This document shows positions 32,393-42,900 of a stretch of 64,000 bases of DNA, one piece after another (the stretch's first letter is position 1; each line of letters begins with the position of its first letter). This DNA comes from Dyadobacter luteus (lineage in GTDB: Bacteria; Bacteroidota; Bacteroidia; Cytophagales; Spirosomataceae). Position numbers and translations under genes: made by a program. The stretch lies in the NCBI RefSeq assembly GCF_003383615.1, contig NZ_QNUL01000007.1:1-64000 (forward strand). Reading direction: 5' to 3'. The notes beneath the pieces are model-generated. The model was not told the DNA's origin. It did no database searches and saw only the letters and a list, made by a program, of their open reading frames with translations.

Positions 32393-35300
32393 TTAGTCTA
32401 TATTTTTCCGCACTTCGCGATTTGTAAAGTTGATTGTAAACCGGGCACCGCCATTGGTTTCATACAACACTTTCCCTCCTACCTGCCTACTCAGGTCGTT
32501 CACCAATTGCAGCCCCAGCGTCTTTGTTCTTGCCATATCATATTCAGCAGGAAGGCCTCCGCCATTATCGGAATACTTCAATGCATACGTTCCTACACCG
32601 ATCTCACTCACATCAATCTGCACACGTCCCTCATCTACATCTTTGAATGCGTATTTGAAAGAATTGGTCAACAGCTCATTCAGGATCAGACCAAGTGGTA
32701 CAGCCGTATCCATATCTAAATTCATCGGAGGGACATTTACCTGTACAGAAACAGACTTTTGCGATTGAAATACACCATAGACCTGTCTGCTCAGGTCGTC
32801 TATAAACCGCTTCAGGTCAATGGTACTGATGTTTTCAAACTGATAAAGATTCTGGTGAATCAGTGCAATACTTCTGACGCGGTTCCGTCCTTCCTGCAAA
32901 GCTTCCCTTGCTTTTTCGTCGGTTAAAGTTTTACTCTGCAGCTCCAGCAAACCTGAAATCACCTGCAGATTATTCTTTACTCTGTGATGAATTTCCTTCA
33001 TCAATACATCCTTTTCGAGCAGCAAAGCCGACTGCTCCGACAACGATTCCTTCAACTGGGCAGTCCGTTCACTCACCGTTTGTTCCAATTTCCTTTTTTC
33101 TTTTGCCAAACGTTTCAGTCTTAATCTGACCAGGAGATAGATACCCGAAACCAGCTTTATGACAACAATCAGAATAAACCACCACTGAAGATAGAACGGC
33201 CTGAGCACATCGATCGGAATTGTCAGTTCGCGCTCATTCCATATCCCCTCCCTGTTTTGCGCCTTTATGTGGAGTACAAAATGACCATAAGGTAATCCGC
33301 TGATGCGCACCGAATTCTCGTTAATATAATTCCAGTCGTGGTCCAAACCTTCTATCCTGTACGCATAGCGATGCCCCTCTTCCCTGGTAAAATCAATCAA
33401 CTGAAAATCGAGTGTAAAAAACAGATCATCAGGATCTAAAATAATATGAGGTTTTTGAATTAAATCTGTTGTTTTATTGATCAAAGCATCTCGTTCACCG
33501 ACAAACTGATTAAACTCCACGATTTTCAAAGGTGCCTGTAATGCTGAACTATCTGTTTTAAAATCTTTCGGATCGAAACCATTCACACCATTTAGCCCGC
33601 CAAAAAACAAACGCCCGTCACCTGCCCTGAACGACGAAGTCCTGTTAAACTCATTGTGGGAAATTCCATTCAGTGTGGTATAAGTATTCATGGCAAAACT
33701 GCTGCGATTGAAGCGTGTCAATCCATAATCTGAACTTACCCAAAGATTTCCAAAATCATCAGGCTCAATTCTGTAGAGTACATCGGAGGGAAATCCGGCA
33801 GTGATATTAAATTGTTTCGATTCATTATTCACCGGATTCCAACTGTAAAGTCCTTCGCCATTTGTAGCCAGCCAGAACACTCCATTCGCATCCTGCCAGG
33901 CATCCAGGAGTGTTAACCCATCCAAAAAGGATGATTTCAGCTTAGTCATAGACCATATGAACGGTACATTTCCATTCCGGGCTTCCACCTTCTTGTTTTC
34001 GAATTGATACAAGCCATTCTCCGCAACCGCCCAGGTCTGTGCCTTATTTCCTCTGAAAAACCGGTATACAAATTTCGCTTCGGGATCTGAGCCGGTTGAT
34101 ATGGAATCAAAACTACCTTTTACTGAATTGAACATGAAGAAACCATCTGAACGCCCAAGCAGTAACAAACTGTCGTTCAACGAATACATTGACCATATTT
34201 CCGTACCTCTTTTATCAGGATACCGTATAATGCTGTTTTTTTCGGGATCGATAACAGAGAGGTTATAGCTACCGGTGTAAAGCTTTGAGTTGTGTTTAGC
34301 TAAAGCATAATTGATATAGCTGTGTTCTATACTTTTGGTCCTACCATTTTGCCTGAAAAAGGTATGCGTCCACAGGTTCGCTATTACATTTCCTGTGTGC
34401 TCTGCGTAAATACCTCTCACCTGCGGATTCTGTTCGGCTTTCTGTTGAGATGACGAAAACCAGGTTTCAAATCTGTTCTTTCGCACCGTAAGTTGCATGA
34501 CGCCTGAAGAAGTACAGAGCCAGATATTGCCGAGTTTATCAGAAAAAAGCCTGTAAATAAACAGATTCTCGAATCCTTTCAATTCGGACTTTTCCAATAT
34601 CCTGACAAAAGCCTTTCTGTTCCATAAATACAGAGCATCTGCCGCATCGTAAAACGCTGTAACCTCGCCGGCAGTAGCAGTCCAAACCTGGTACCAGTAC
34701 CGGCCTTTTACCGGTTTCAGATGGTATTTGTCAAAATCTGAAAAACGCACTAACTGACCACTATTCGTAAGTTTGTCTGCTTTAAAAGAATCGGGATTTG
34801 AAGCATGATTATAGGTGATCAGCAGCTCATTTTCATCTGTGAAACCAACCGGCAACGACCTGAGGACATTTCGCTGGCGAAAAACTGTGACCTTCTGTTC
34901 TTCTACCAGATATTGCTCATCTGCATTACTGAACTTCAAAAGTGCTAGTCCCTTAATGAAAGTACTAAACGGGCCTGTCTGACGATAATCAATTAAAGAA
35001 TGTTTCCCATTCCAATCCTTCATTTCAAATTTTAGTCTGAACCCTTTTTTGGCAGAATACCGCCAGTAACGGAAAGGTGACGCCGTCAGAAAAATAACAT
35101 CATCGGTGCCATCGTTGGCCACCCAGTATACATCCTTTTCACGGAAAGGCAGATTTTTGAAAGTTTGCGAGAGTGTCTTCACTTCTCTGGAAGTGGCATC
35201 TACAACATCCACCTTCCCGTTGGTAGTAAGCTGAAAGCCCGTGCTCCCATACATCACAAAAAGGCGATTGACATCATCCTTTGCCAGCTGTACTACCTTA

Positions 35301-35602
35301 TTATCCTGTAGTTGATTTCGCTGTCTGGTCAGCAACAGGCATTTCCCTCCATCATAGCGATTGAGACCATTTCGGGTACCAAACCATAAAAAACCGGCGT
35401 CATCCTGCACACCACAAAATACTTCGTGCGATGCAAGCCCATCTTCAATGGAAAGCCATCGTTTGGTAATGATATAGTCGGAAGTCGACCGTGCTGAATC
35501 TACCTGCGCTGACAAAAAGTTTGTGCTGACCAGGAAAGCAGCAAGTATCAGGCAAAAAATCAGCCTGTACTGTCTTTTTGACGACTGGAAAAAACCGGTC
35601 AT
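32393..35602 (-). CDS. Propeller-type sensor histidine kinase (Reg_prop/Y_Y_Y, HisKA_2)
   Basis: The 1069-residue membrane kinase has a signal segment (about 10-33) and a large periplasmic region of two-component-regulator propeller blades (examples: FLWFGTRNGLNRYDGG, NLWVSSDYGLTRFN). A Y_Y_Y domain (about 735-800, ending GHFVLHIKAQNREG) precedes a transmembrane helix (about 808-828) and a coiled coil. The HisKA_2 dimerisation domain has the His in EIHHRVKNNLQ near 872, and the ATPase domain has NELLTNSFKYAF and SDNGGGLP. It is a sensor of HTCS-like build but not a hybrid: no receiver or AraC domain is fused. Its partner is the LytTR regulator 6 bases downstream. It probably senses a glycan breakdown product. 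Confidence 0.93.
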   Translation of the reverse strand: MTGFFQSSKRQYRLIFCLILAAFLVSTNFLSAQVDSARSTSDYIITKRWLSIEDGLASHEVFCGVQDDAGFLWFGTRNGLNRYDGGKCLLLTRQRNQLQDNKVVQLAKDDVNRLFVMYGSTGFQLTTNGKVDVVDATSREVKTLSQTFKNLPFREKDVYWVANDGTDDVIFLTASPFRYWRYSAKKGFRLKFEMKDWNGKHSLIDYRQTGPFSTFIKGLALLKFSNADEQYLVEEQKVTVFRQRNVLRSLPVGFTDENELLITYNHASNPDSFKADKLTNSGQLVRFSDFDKYHLKPVKGRYWYQVWTATAGEVTAFYDAADALYLWNRKAFVRILEKSELKGFENLFIYRLFSDKLGNIWLCTSSGVMQLTVRKNRFETWFSSSQQKAEQNPQVRGIYAEHTGNVIANLWTHTFFRQNGRTKSIEHSYINYALAKHNSKLYTGSYNLSVIDPEKNSIIRYPDKRGTEIWSMYSLNDSLLLLGRSDGFFMFNSVKGSFDSISTGSDPEAKFVYRFFRGNKAQTWAVAENGLYQFENKKVEARNGNVPFIWSMTKLKSSFLDGLTLLDAWQDANGVFWLATNGEGLYSWNPVNNESKQFNITAGFPSDVLYRIEPDDFGNLWVSSDYGLTRFNRSSFAMNTYTTLNGISHNEFNRTSSFRAGDGRLFFGGLNGVNGFDPKDFKTDSSALQAPLKIVEFNQFVGERDALINKTTDLIQKPHIILDPDDLFFTLDFQLIDFTREEGHRYAYRIEGLDHDWNYINENSVRISGLPYGHFVLHIKAQNREGIWNERELTIPIDVLRPFYLQWWFILIVVIKLVSGIYLLVRLRLKRLAKEKRKLEQTVSERTAQLKESLSEQSALLLEKDVLMKEIHHRVKNNLQVISGLLELQSKTLTDEKAREALQEGRNRVRSIALIHQNLYQFENISTIDLKRFIDDLSRQVYGVFQSQKSVSVQVNVPPMNLDMDTAVPLGLILNELLTNSFKYAFKDVDEGRVQIDVSEIGVGTYALKYSDNGGGLPAEYDMARTKTLGLQLVNDLSRQVGGKVLYETNGGARFTINFTNREVRKNID

Positions 35603-35776
35603 TGTTTAGAAGAGATCAAATACCTCTTATGCGGAGGGAAGTTAGCGATAACGTAAGTTGTTCAGCTCAACCGGCAAACCTGAGAGTCACCAATTGAGTA
35701 ACAATGATACGTAAATCCATCAGAACTTAAAAGGAACTGAAGCGATCGGTTACATAACGATCATCAGATTTATATC

Positions 35777-35822
35777 AAAAAACAACCTCGCCATAGTCCT
35801 TCTCAGGCTGTATGGCGAGGTT
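35777..35822 (-). terminator. Terminator at the end of the pectin locus operon
   Basis: Perfect AACCTCGCCATA/TATGGCGAGGTT stem (35784-35795 with 35811-35822); on the minus strand it is followed by TTTTTT. It separates the pectin operon from the kinase/regulator pair. Confidence 0.85.
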
Positions 35823-35845
35823 AAAATCCATTTAAATGCAATCTG

Positions 35846-37498
35846 TTATTTCACTCTCCAGCGCGGATCGCCCACTGTACGTCGTCCGGAGAAAGCCACA
35901 TCTTTGAAGTTGAAGTTCAATCCCGTATAAGGACTTACCCAAAGGTCAGTAGCCTTTTTGGCATAGGTACCAACAGGAAAACCAGGCAACTCACCACCTG
36001 CCACGAATGCGAAATCGGATGTAGCAAACGAATTAATAAAGCTCAGCGTAGTGGCTTCCAATCCTGCCAAACCTCTGATCGCATAGGATTGCGTGCTCGC
36101 CTCATCCCATGCATGACCGAATACCGAATTTTTAACAGAAATACCTTCCTTTACATTACTGCGTTGGCCGGCCGTTCCCCGCCAGTTGAAAAGCGTACCG
36201 CCCGATATCAGAAACTCACTGAAAGTACAGCTCTCAATGGTCACTTTTTTCGAATTCTGACGGGAAGTCAAAAATGCATTCACTTTACTGAAAGTGCTGT
36301 TTTCGAACAGAATTTCATCCACTGCAGCCATTCCTTCACCATCAGTATCTGTAGTGAGCAAGCCATATCCACCAATGTTATATACCAACGAATTGCTGAT
36401 AGTATATTTATTGATAAATGCCTGTGTACGAATCCGCAGAATACCTCTCAGTTCAGAAATTGTGCAATCATCAAAAACCAGTTCCTTCACAGTCGTGAGC
36501 GCAGATGGGGACGGATTGAATACATATGCACTGGCAATACCCGAACCAATGATCTGCACACCCTGGAATTTCACAAGATCCAGCGTCACTCCGTTAGCAA
36601 TGTTCCAGTTGCAGTTGATCAACGTAGCTGGTTTTTCTTCAAAACCCTGTGCCGACGCAATGGTGATGGATTTATCCAGCGCCACAGTGGGTGTATTATA
36701 ACTCACTCCCTTTTTCAACACAATCACTGATCCCGAAGGTGCTGCAGCCAAGGCCGTAGCAAGGGCAGTAGGGTCTTCACTTTTTGTAAGATTGATCACA
36801 CCAGGCGCAGTCAGATCAATACCAGCTTTCAGGGTCGTGTATACCTGCCAGCCACGTAGCTCTTCCCCGCTGTAAATAGCAGCCTGGTAAGAAGTAAGCG
36901 GAGTAAGCCCATCCACAATCGCAGTGCCCGCCTGTTGTTGCGCAGCCGTTACCGCCACTTCTTTCAAGGGTTTCAGCAGCTTCAGATCCGTACCCGCAAA
37001 CAGTTTAATTTTCGAAACCGGGGTACTGCCTCCGGGCTGCCACTTCACTTTCAGTGCTTTATCTATCACATCATTTCGGGTAGGCGTAACCTGAATGCTC
37101 GGAAAACGCTCCGTGCTCACACTTCCCAGATTCGACACCTTACTATCGTACTGAGAATCAGCAGCATGTGCTTTGGCTCTCACCTGATACAACATATTCC
37201 AGAATAACGGGTCACCGTTCAGCGTAGCCTCATCGAGCACCACATAGTTCGTATCTACTTTCAGCGTGTAGTCAACCGTACGGAAAGTATCACGGCTTAC
37301 CTCAATGGTATAGGAATTAGCCGCCTTAATATTTCCCATATTCACAATAATTGTATTGCGCTCAGCGGTCAGATCTTTGTTCAAAACAGGCATAAACAGC
37401 CTTGTCACCGGATCCGGCAGTTCTTCCTTGCAAGCTACGATTGAGAACATCAATCCCAGTCCAAGAAGCATGTTCTTCATCAGTTGTATATTCTTCAT
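35846..37498 (-). CDS. DUF5123/DUF4957-type beta-helix surface lipoprotein
   Basis: The 550-residue protein has a lipobox ending at Cys23 (SIVAC). Residues about 30-225 contain two fibronectin-like domains (SYTIEVSRDTF, LKVKWQPGG, LTPLTSYQAAIYSG). Residues about 235-550 form a right-handed beta-helix with repeats such as DCTISELRGILRI and NSTFSKVNAF, ending NFKDVAFSGRRTVGDPRWR, the DUF5123 pattern. These lipoproteins occur in pectin utilisation loci and are pectate-lyase-like in fold; whether this one binds or cuts is not evident. It lies 19 bases after SusD and ends the operon. Confidence 0.82.
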   Translation of the reverse strand: MKNIQLMKNMLLGLGLMFSIVACKEELPDPVTRLFMPVLNKDLTAERNTIIVNMGNIKAANSYTIEVSRDTFRTVDYTLKVDTNYVVLDEATLNGDPLFWNMLYQVRAKAHAADSQYDSKVSNLGSVSTERFPSIQVTPTRNDVIDKALKVKWQPGGSTPVSKIKLFAGTDLKLLKPLKEVAVTAAQQQAGTAIVDGLTPLTSYQAAIYSGEELRGWQVYTTLKAGIDLTAPGVINLTKSEDPTALATALAAAPSGSVIVLKKGVSYNTPTVALDKSITIASAQGFEEKPATLINCNWNIANGVTLDLVKFQGVQIIGSGIASAYVFNPSPSALTTVKELVFDDCTISELRGILRIRTQAFINKYTISNSLVYNIGGYGLLTTDTDGEGMAAVDEILFENSTFSKVNAFLTSRQNSKKVTIESCTFSEFLISGGTLFNWRGTAGQRSNVKEGISVKNSVFGHAWDEASTQSYAIRGLAGLEATTLSFINSFATSDFAFVAGGELPGFPVGTYAKKATDLWVSPYTGLNFNFKDVAFSGRRTVGDPRWRVK

Positions 37499-37517
37499 TT
37501 CTGATTCACTTTAAATG

Positions 37518-39332
37518 TTACTGAAATCTGTATCCGCTGTTATCCAATTTTCCCTGACTGTTTGTAATTGCCTCCGCCGGAATCGGGAAAATGTAGCGTG
37601 CCACGCCCGGTTGCGGTCCGTTGTAGTGATTTGCCCAGTCTTTGGTAATCCACTCCGCATAGGTAGTCAGGTTACTGTGAAGCGATATCAGGAATGGCAC
37701 GCGTGTCCAGCTGTCATCAGGGATACCGATATATTTTCTGTTCGGATTCAGAATTTCAAACTCACCACTTGCATTCCTGCGCCAGTACATATAGTCGGGA
37801 TACTGAGCATATTTTCCAGTCACATTGAAAGATTCATCCGCCATCTTCTTCAGTTCATTGGCCGTTTCTTCCATTTTTTTAGAATACAGATTCCAACGGA
37901 TCAACTCATATTTACGGATCATTTCGCCACCAAATTCCCAACCACGTTCATCCACAAGTGCATTGAAAAAAGCATCTTTTGAAGCAGCTACATTCGTTAC
38001 ATACTGATCCACTTTTGTATTCCAGTTCGTTTGAGCAAATGCTCTTTTACGTACACGTTTCAATGCTTCCTGTGCTTTTTCTGTCGGACCATTCAGTTCG
38101 TTTTCAGCTTCTGCAAACATCAGCAATACATCAGGATAACGCAGCATCGGCCAGTTGATACCCGTTCCTTTCGCAGTGGATGGTCCCGGAGGGGTTGTCA
38201 GGAAATGGCGGCTCCACTTGCCCTGCGCGATGTTGTTTACACCGGATACAAACACCTTCTGAAAGCTTGTATTGACCTTATAAAATGCACAGGTAACATC
38301 TCTGCGAATATCCGTAGTATCGAACGAGAAGTAGTAAGTAGGCGGAATAGACATATAGTTGTTTCCTGAGCCATAGCTATGTGATGCTGTAGTACCACCA
38401 TCAACGGTGATCCCGATATTCCATGCTACATCACCATTACCCAGCGCAAATGGAATTTCGAACAAAACATCACTGTTAACCGGACTGATAAACTTACTTT
38501 GGTTCATAAAAACCTGACGATAATCCGTCGGAAGTTCTCTGTCTTTCAGCGTAATCAGCTTTTCAGTATACGTTCTGGCAATGGCGTAGTAATCTTTGTA
38601 ATCTGATTTACGCTCCATTTTCAGATCCGGTGTCAGATAGTAACCACCGCGCTGCAACGCCAGGCGACCTATCATACCCAACGTAAACTCGCGGTTAACT
38701 TGCTCAATCCCAAAATTCACCTGATCAGCCCAAAGCATCTTCTCTTCGATTTTGGTCAGATCTTCGATCTGCTGACTCAGGATCAGGTTACGATCTTCAC
38801 GGGAAAGAAAGAAATCCTGACCTGCTTTCGGCGCGAGACGTACGTTAGGAACATCACCGAAATAATAGATCAGCATGCTGTACCAGTAAGCACGAAGGGT
38901 ATACATTTCACCCAGCATGTGATTCATCTGGCGTTTGGAAGCCACATCGCCTGATTCAAGCAATTTACTCGCCTCTATACCTTCAATCGCAATGTTACAG
39001 TCGCGGATGGAGGTATAGGCAGAGTTCCAGAATTGTCTCAAATCTCCGTTTCCTGGTAAAGCCTCCAGATTCCATATCTGATGGCGATCCGCTGTAGCGC
39101 CCCAGCCACTCTGGCGTTCAATGTCAGTATTACCCGTCATGTTGTTGGAAAGTCGCGAGCGGAAACCATCCGTTCCGAAAGAAACATAGGCAGCATTTAC
39201 TCCCTTGCGGGCGTCCTCTACGTTGGAATAAATGTAGTTGGTGTCAAAAGTAGAAAGTGATTCGGGCTCCAGAAAATCTTTACAGGAGCTCAATCCGATC
39301 ATTACGGCAATTAGAATATATATCCTTTTCAT
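37518..39332 (-). CDS. SusD/RagB-family glycan-binding lipoprotein (pair 2)
   Basis: The 604-residue lipoprotein begins at 39332 with a signal ending in LSSC (Cys17). It has the SusD layout: N-terminal SusD-like region (KDFLEPESLSTF, RDCNIAIEGIEAS), a TPR-like helical core (LGEMYTLRAYWYSMLIYYFGDVP, RYPDVLLMFAEAENEL) and a C-terminal RYIFPIPAEAITNSQGKLDN motif. It sits on the outer membrane as the lid of the SusC transporter encoded 19 bases upstream. The longer frame to 39416 overlaps that gene and is not preferred. Confidence 0.95.
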   Translation of the reverse strand: MKRIYILIAVMIGLSSCKDFLEPESLSTFDTNYIYSNVEDARKGVNAAYVSFGTDGFRSRLSNNMTGNTDIERQSGWGATADRHQIWNLEALPGNGDLRQFWNSAYTSIRDCNIAIEGIEASKLLESGDVASKRQMNHMLGEMYTLRAYWYSMLIYYFGDVPNVRLAPKAGQDFFLSREDRNLILSQQIEDLTKIEEKMLWADQVNFGIEQVNREFTLGMIGRLALQRGGYYLTPDLKMERKSDYKDYYAIARTYTEKLITLKDRELPTDYRQVFMNQSKFISPVNSDVLFEIPFALGNGDVAWNIGITVDGGTTASHSYGSGNNYMSIPPTYYFSFDTTDIRRDVTCAFYKVNTSFQKVFVSGVNNIAQGKWSRHFLTTPPGPSTAKGTGINWPMLRYPDVLLMFAEAENELNGPTEKAQEALKRVRKRAFAQTNWNTKVDQYVTNVAASKDAFFNALVDERGWEFGGEMIRKYELIRWNLYSKKMEETANELKKMADESFNVTGKYAQYPDYMYWRRNASGEFEILNPNRKYIGIPDDSWTRVPFLISLHSNLTTYAEWITKDWANHYNGPQPGVARYIFPIPAEAITNSQGKLDNSGYRFQ

Positions 39333-39351
39333 TTTAATATCTGATTTGAAA

Positions 39352-42300
39352 TTAGAATGTAACATTAAGACCGACAGTGTAAGAGCGGCTGCGAGGGAAT
39401 GACGAATAGTCGACACCCGGCGTAAGTCCCTGATAACCTGAGCTGCGCGAAGTACTCACCTCAGGATCGTAACCTGTATACTTGCTCCACAAATGAAGAT
39501 TGTTACCCGTTACATACACACGGAACTGAGACATTTTCAATTTTGAAATCCATCTTTGCGGGAAAGAATAACCAAGGTTCAGGTTGTTGAGACGAATGAA
39601 TGAACCATCTTCAACAGCCCATGAGTGAATTACCGTTTGCGCATCGCCCATTCCGTGTGGAGACCAGATATTTTTACCCTGGTTCATCTGAGCCAGTTGC
39701 TCCAGATCTGTTACGATTCCTCCGGCAGTGCCTGTGTACGAACCATCCACATCCAGATAAGTGAAGCGGTTTTCCATCGACATCATCGAAAGCAGGTTTC
39801 CATGTGTTACACGGCGGAACTGATTGTACTGGATTTTACCTGTGTTGTATACATCGTTTCCATACGACCAGTTGAAGAACACGGACAAGTCAAATCCTTT
39901 GTAACGGCCATTTAACCCAAAACCTCCCTGCGCCTTCGGAAGGGTGTTACCAATTACCTGGCGATCCTGACTGTTGATCACGCCGTCGCCATTGATGTCT
40001 TTCAACTTAAGGAAACCCGGACGAATATTTGCATTACCCGCAATACCTCCTGAGTTTGGAACCCCATCCTTCAGTATGTATTTATTTGAGACCGCATCGT
40101 AGGAAGAGAAGTCCGCAGTACTATAGAAACCCTCTGTGGTGTAGCCATATACATCTCCGATTGTTCCGCCTACTTTCAGGTAGAAGTCATCCTGATCACG
40201 CAGATCGGTACTTGCCCAGTTGGATTGGAAGAAGCGCTCCTGCGTTCCGTCCAAAGCTTCGATCTTCGCTCTGTTACGACCAATGTTAAAATTAGCTGAA
40301 AGTGAAAAATCCTGTTTGTCAACCAGATAAGCTGTCAAACCAAGCTCAACCCCACGGTTGGAAGTCCTTCCGACGTTGTTCCACTGTGTAACGAAACCTG
40401 TGCTGGATGGAATGGCTGATCTCAACAGCAGGTCTTTGGTTGTATTATGATAAAGGTCAAATGCACCTTCCAGTCTGTGTTTAAAAAAGGAGAAATCAGC
40501 GCCGGCGTTACGGTTGATCGTCGTTTCCCAAACCAGGTTCGGATTGTACAGTGTAGTTCCGGAAGGCGTATAATAGGTATTGTCAAAGTTCCCAAAACCA
40601 GGTCCTCTCAATGTTGATCCCTGGAACAAGAACTGTGTTGCTGTAGCATCAATACGGTCATTTCCGGTTGCACCATAACTTACTCTCAACTTAAACTCAT
40701 CAATCGCTCTAACACTTTTCAGGAACGGTTCTTCTGAAAGTTTCCACGCCACAGCTGCTGCCGGGAAGAATCCAAGACGGTTTTCAGGCGAGAATTTACT
40801 CGACGCATCTACCCGGAATGTACCAGTTACAATGTATCTGTCTTTCCATGCGTAGTTCACACGCCCGAACCCTGAAGACCTGTTTGCATTAGTGAGTTCA
40901 CGGGTTTCGAGCCTGTCTGTACGACCAAAAGTCATGTTGGCAAACAGCTCGCGTGGCTCGATAGACTCACGAAAATCTTCAGCACGCACAAAAGCATAAT
41001 TACCTCCCGTAGAATAAATCTCCTGACCCAACAGAAAGTCAACCTTATGAGAACCGAAGGCCTCCGGACGGTAATTAAGTGTATTCAAAAAACGGAAAGA
41101 TTTCAACTCCTGATCTGTCTTCTCACCAATAGGAAGGCTACTTCCGTTGTTGAAAGATTCGCCTGTCAACGGTCCGTAGAAACGCTGGTTTTTATCAAAA
41201 GACAGAGAACCGGTAAATGTCGACTTCACATCCAGATTCTTCAATACTGACCAGCCAACAGCACCGCTGAAAACGTAGTCGTTGGTAGCGCGCTTGCGCC
41301 AATCCTGTTTTACCAGCTTCACCGGGCTCACCAGACTGAGCAGGAATGACTGAAAATCATCATCGTTACCAATGGCTGTCAGGTCAATATCAAGCTCATC
41401 CGCGATACCATTCGTAGGACGGGTTTGTACCGCATCTTTGATATTAATTTGCGCATTACCCGAAGTTCCGGCTCCATCTACGACAGTATTGGTTACACGG
41501 GCCATTCCTTCAAATTTCAGCTTTTTGGATATGTTCTGATTCAGCTTGAAGTTTAAAACATTACGCTTGAAAGCAGAACCAGTCAACAGTCCCTGGTCTG
41601 TATTGTTGGTAAGACTGAGACTGACTTTTGTATTTTCGGAACCACCGCTCAAACTCACATTGTGGTATTGCGAGGTACGCGGACTACCGAAAAGTTCATC
41701 CTGCCAGTCGGTGCCTCTTTTAGTTTGGTACAAGTCGTAATCTTCATATTTACCAAAGAACTTTTCGAAATTCCGAACATCAGTGGCTGATCTCAGTTTC
41801 GCTCTTTCGTAATTGACCATTACATACTCGTAGGGAGAAAGCACTTCATATTTCCGGTTTTTGGGTAGCAATTTGTATTGCATAAATCCATTATAAGAAA
41901 CGGAAACCTTCCCCGCTGTAGGATTTTTGGTCGTGATAACAATAACCCCATTAGATGCCTGCGCACCATAAATAGCAGTAGCCGAAGCATCTTTCAAGAC
42001 GTTAATACTCTGAATATCAGATGGCGGAATATCGCGTATGCTATTTACGATGAAACCATCCACCACATACAAAGGTGAGTTATCCTGCGTGATCGATCCA
42101 CCTCCGCGTACACGAATCACCACTTCTGCATCAGGAGAACCATCGGAAGTCAGTACACTTACCCCGGGCATACGGCCCGTCATCGCCTGCGCGGCGTTGG
42201 CAACAGGTATGTTTTTCAGATCGCGACCTGACATGGTGGCTACAGACCCGGTCATATCCGTTTTCTTTACAGTTCCGTAACCGAAGTCAACTACCACAAC

Positions 42301-42636
42301 CTCTTCAAGTTTATTGGCGTCATCTTCCAGAACGATGTCTATCTTCGATTTTCCGTTTACCGGCACTTCACTGGTGATCATCCCGATAAAACTGAAAACA
42401 AGCACTGCATCATTGGTAGCACTGATCGTATAAGCACCTTTCGCATCGGTAGTGGTTCCGTTTGTACCGCCCTTTACGCGAACGGAAGCTCCCGGAAGTC
42501 CTTCTTTATCCGTCACTGAACTTACGATTCCGGAAACTTTATGCTGTGCAAAACCAGGCGCAGCGCACAGCAGGCAGCAAATGACCAAAACCCATCTGTT
42601 GGCTTTGGGGAGGATTTGTAGAATTGGTATTTTCAT
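39352..42636 (-). CDS. SusC/RagA-family TonB-dependent transporter (pair 2)
   Basis: The 1094-residue protein has a signal peptide (1-31), a carboxypeptidase-like domain (VSGIVSSVTDKEGLPGASVRV), the SusC hallmark DFGYGTVKKTDMTGSV, a plug with INVLKDASATAIYGAQASNGVI, and a long barrel ending SYTVGLNVTF. It imports oligosaccharides together with its SusD. Unlike pair 1 it lacks an STN domain, so it should not signal to FecR. A 264-base AT-rich gap with two AAAAGAGGAT words separates it from the upstream SusD of pair 1; no clear promoter was found there. Confidence 0.96.
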   Translation of the reverse strand: MKIPILQILPKANRWVLVICCLLCAAPGFAQHKVSGIVSSVTDKEGLPGASVRVKGGTNGTTTDAKGAYTISATNDAVLVFSFIGMITSEVPVNGKSKIDIVLEDDANKLEEVVVVDFGYGTVKKTDMTGSVATMSGRDLKNIPVANAAQAMTGRMPGVSVLTSDGSPDAEVVIRVRGGGSITQDNSPLYVVDGFIVNSIRDIPPSDIQSINVLKDASATAIYGAQASNGVIVITTKNPTAGKVSVSYNGFMQYKLLPKNRKYEVLSPYEYVMVNYERAKLRSATDVRNFEKFFGKYEDYDLYQTKRGTDWQDELFGSPRTSQYHNVSLSGGSENTKVSLSLTNNTDQGLLTGSAFKRNVLNFKLNQNISKKLKFEGMARVTNTVVDGAGTSGNAQINIKDAVQTRPTNGIADELDIDLTAIGNDDDFQSFLLSLVSPVKLVKQDWRKRATNDYVFSGAVGWSVLKNLDVKSTFTGSLSFDKNQRFYGPLTGESFNNGSSLPIGEKTDQELKSFRFLNTLNYRPEAFGSHKVDFLLGQEIYSTGGNYAFVRAEDFRESIEPRELFANMTFGRTDRLETRELTNANRSSGFGRVNYAWKDRYIVTGTFRVDASSKFSPENRLGFFPAAAVAWKLSEEPFLKSVRAIDEFKLRVSYGATGNDRIDATATQFLFQGSTLRGPGFGNFDNTYYTPSGTTLYNPNLVWETTINRNAGADFSFFKHRLEGAFDLYHNTTKDLLLRSAIPSSTGFVTQWNNVGRTSNRGVELGLTAYLVDKQDFSLSANFNIGRNRAKIEALDGTQERFFQSNWASTDLRDQDDFYLKVGGTIGDVYGYTTEGFYSTADFSSYDAVSNKYILKDGVPNSGGIAGNANIRPGFLKLKDINGDGVINSQDRQVIGNTLPKAQGGFGLNGRYKGFDLSVFFNWSYGNDVYNTGKIQYNQFRRVTHGNLLSMMSMENRFTYLDVDGSYTGTAGGIVTDLEQLAQMNQGKNIWSPHGMGDAQTVIHSWAVEDGSFIRLNNLNLGYSFPQRWISKLKMSQFRVYVTGNNLHLWSKYTGYDPEVSTSRSSGYQGLTPGVDYSSFPRSRSYTVGLNVTF

Positions 42637-42900
42637 ACTGATTCAAGTTAAAATTGGTGATTAATTCTTTAAAAAATTCATGGGTAAAAGAGGATATTGA
42701 ATCAAGTCATAGCATAAAAGAGGATTGGTTACACAAATAGAAAAAGATTATTAATTATTCGATTAATACTATTTAAAATAGAGTATAGTAATAGAAAACC
42801 CAAGGTCATCCCAAGCCTCCAATTCAATTGGAACAGCTGAAATGAGGATTAATCACAGTTAAAAAATTTCAATTCCGACTATCTGCAAACAGTCGTACTT

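Noticed and set aside
32393-35602. Hybrid two-component system (HTCS)
   Set aside because: The protein ends after the ATPase domain; there is no fused receiver or AraC domain.
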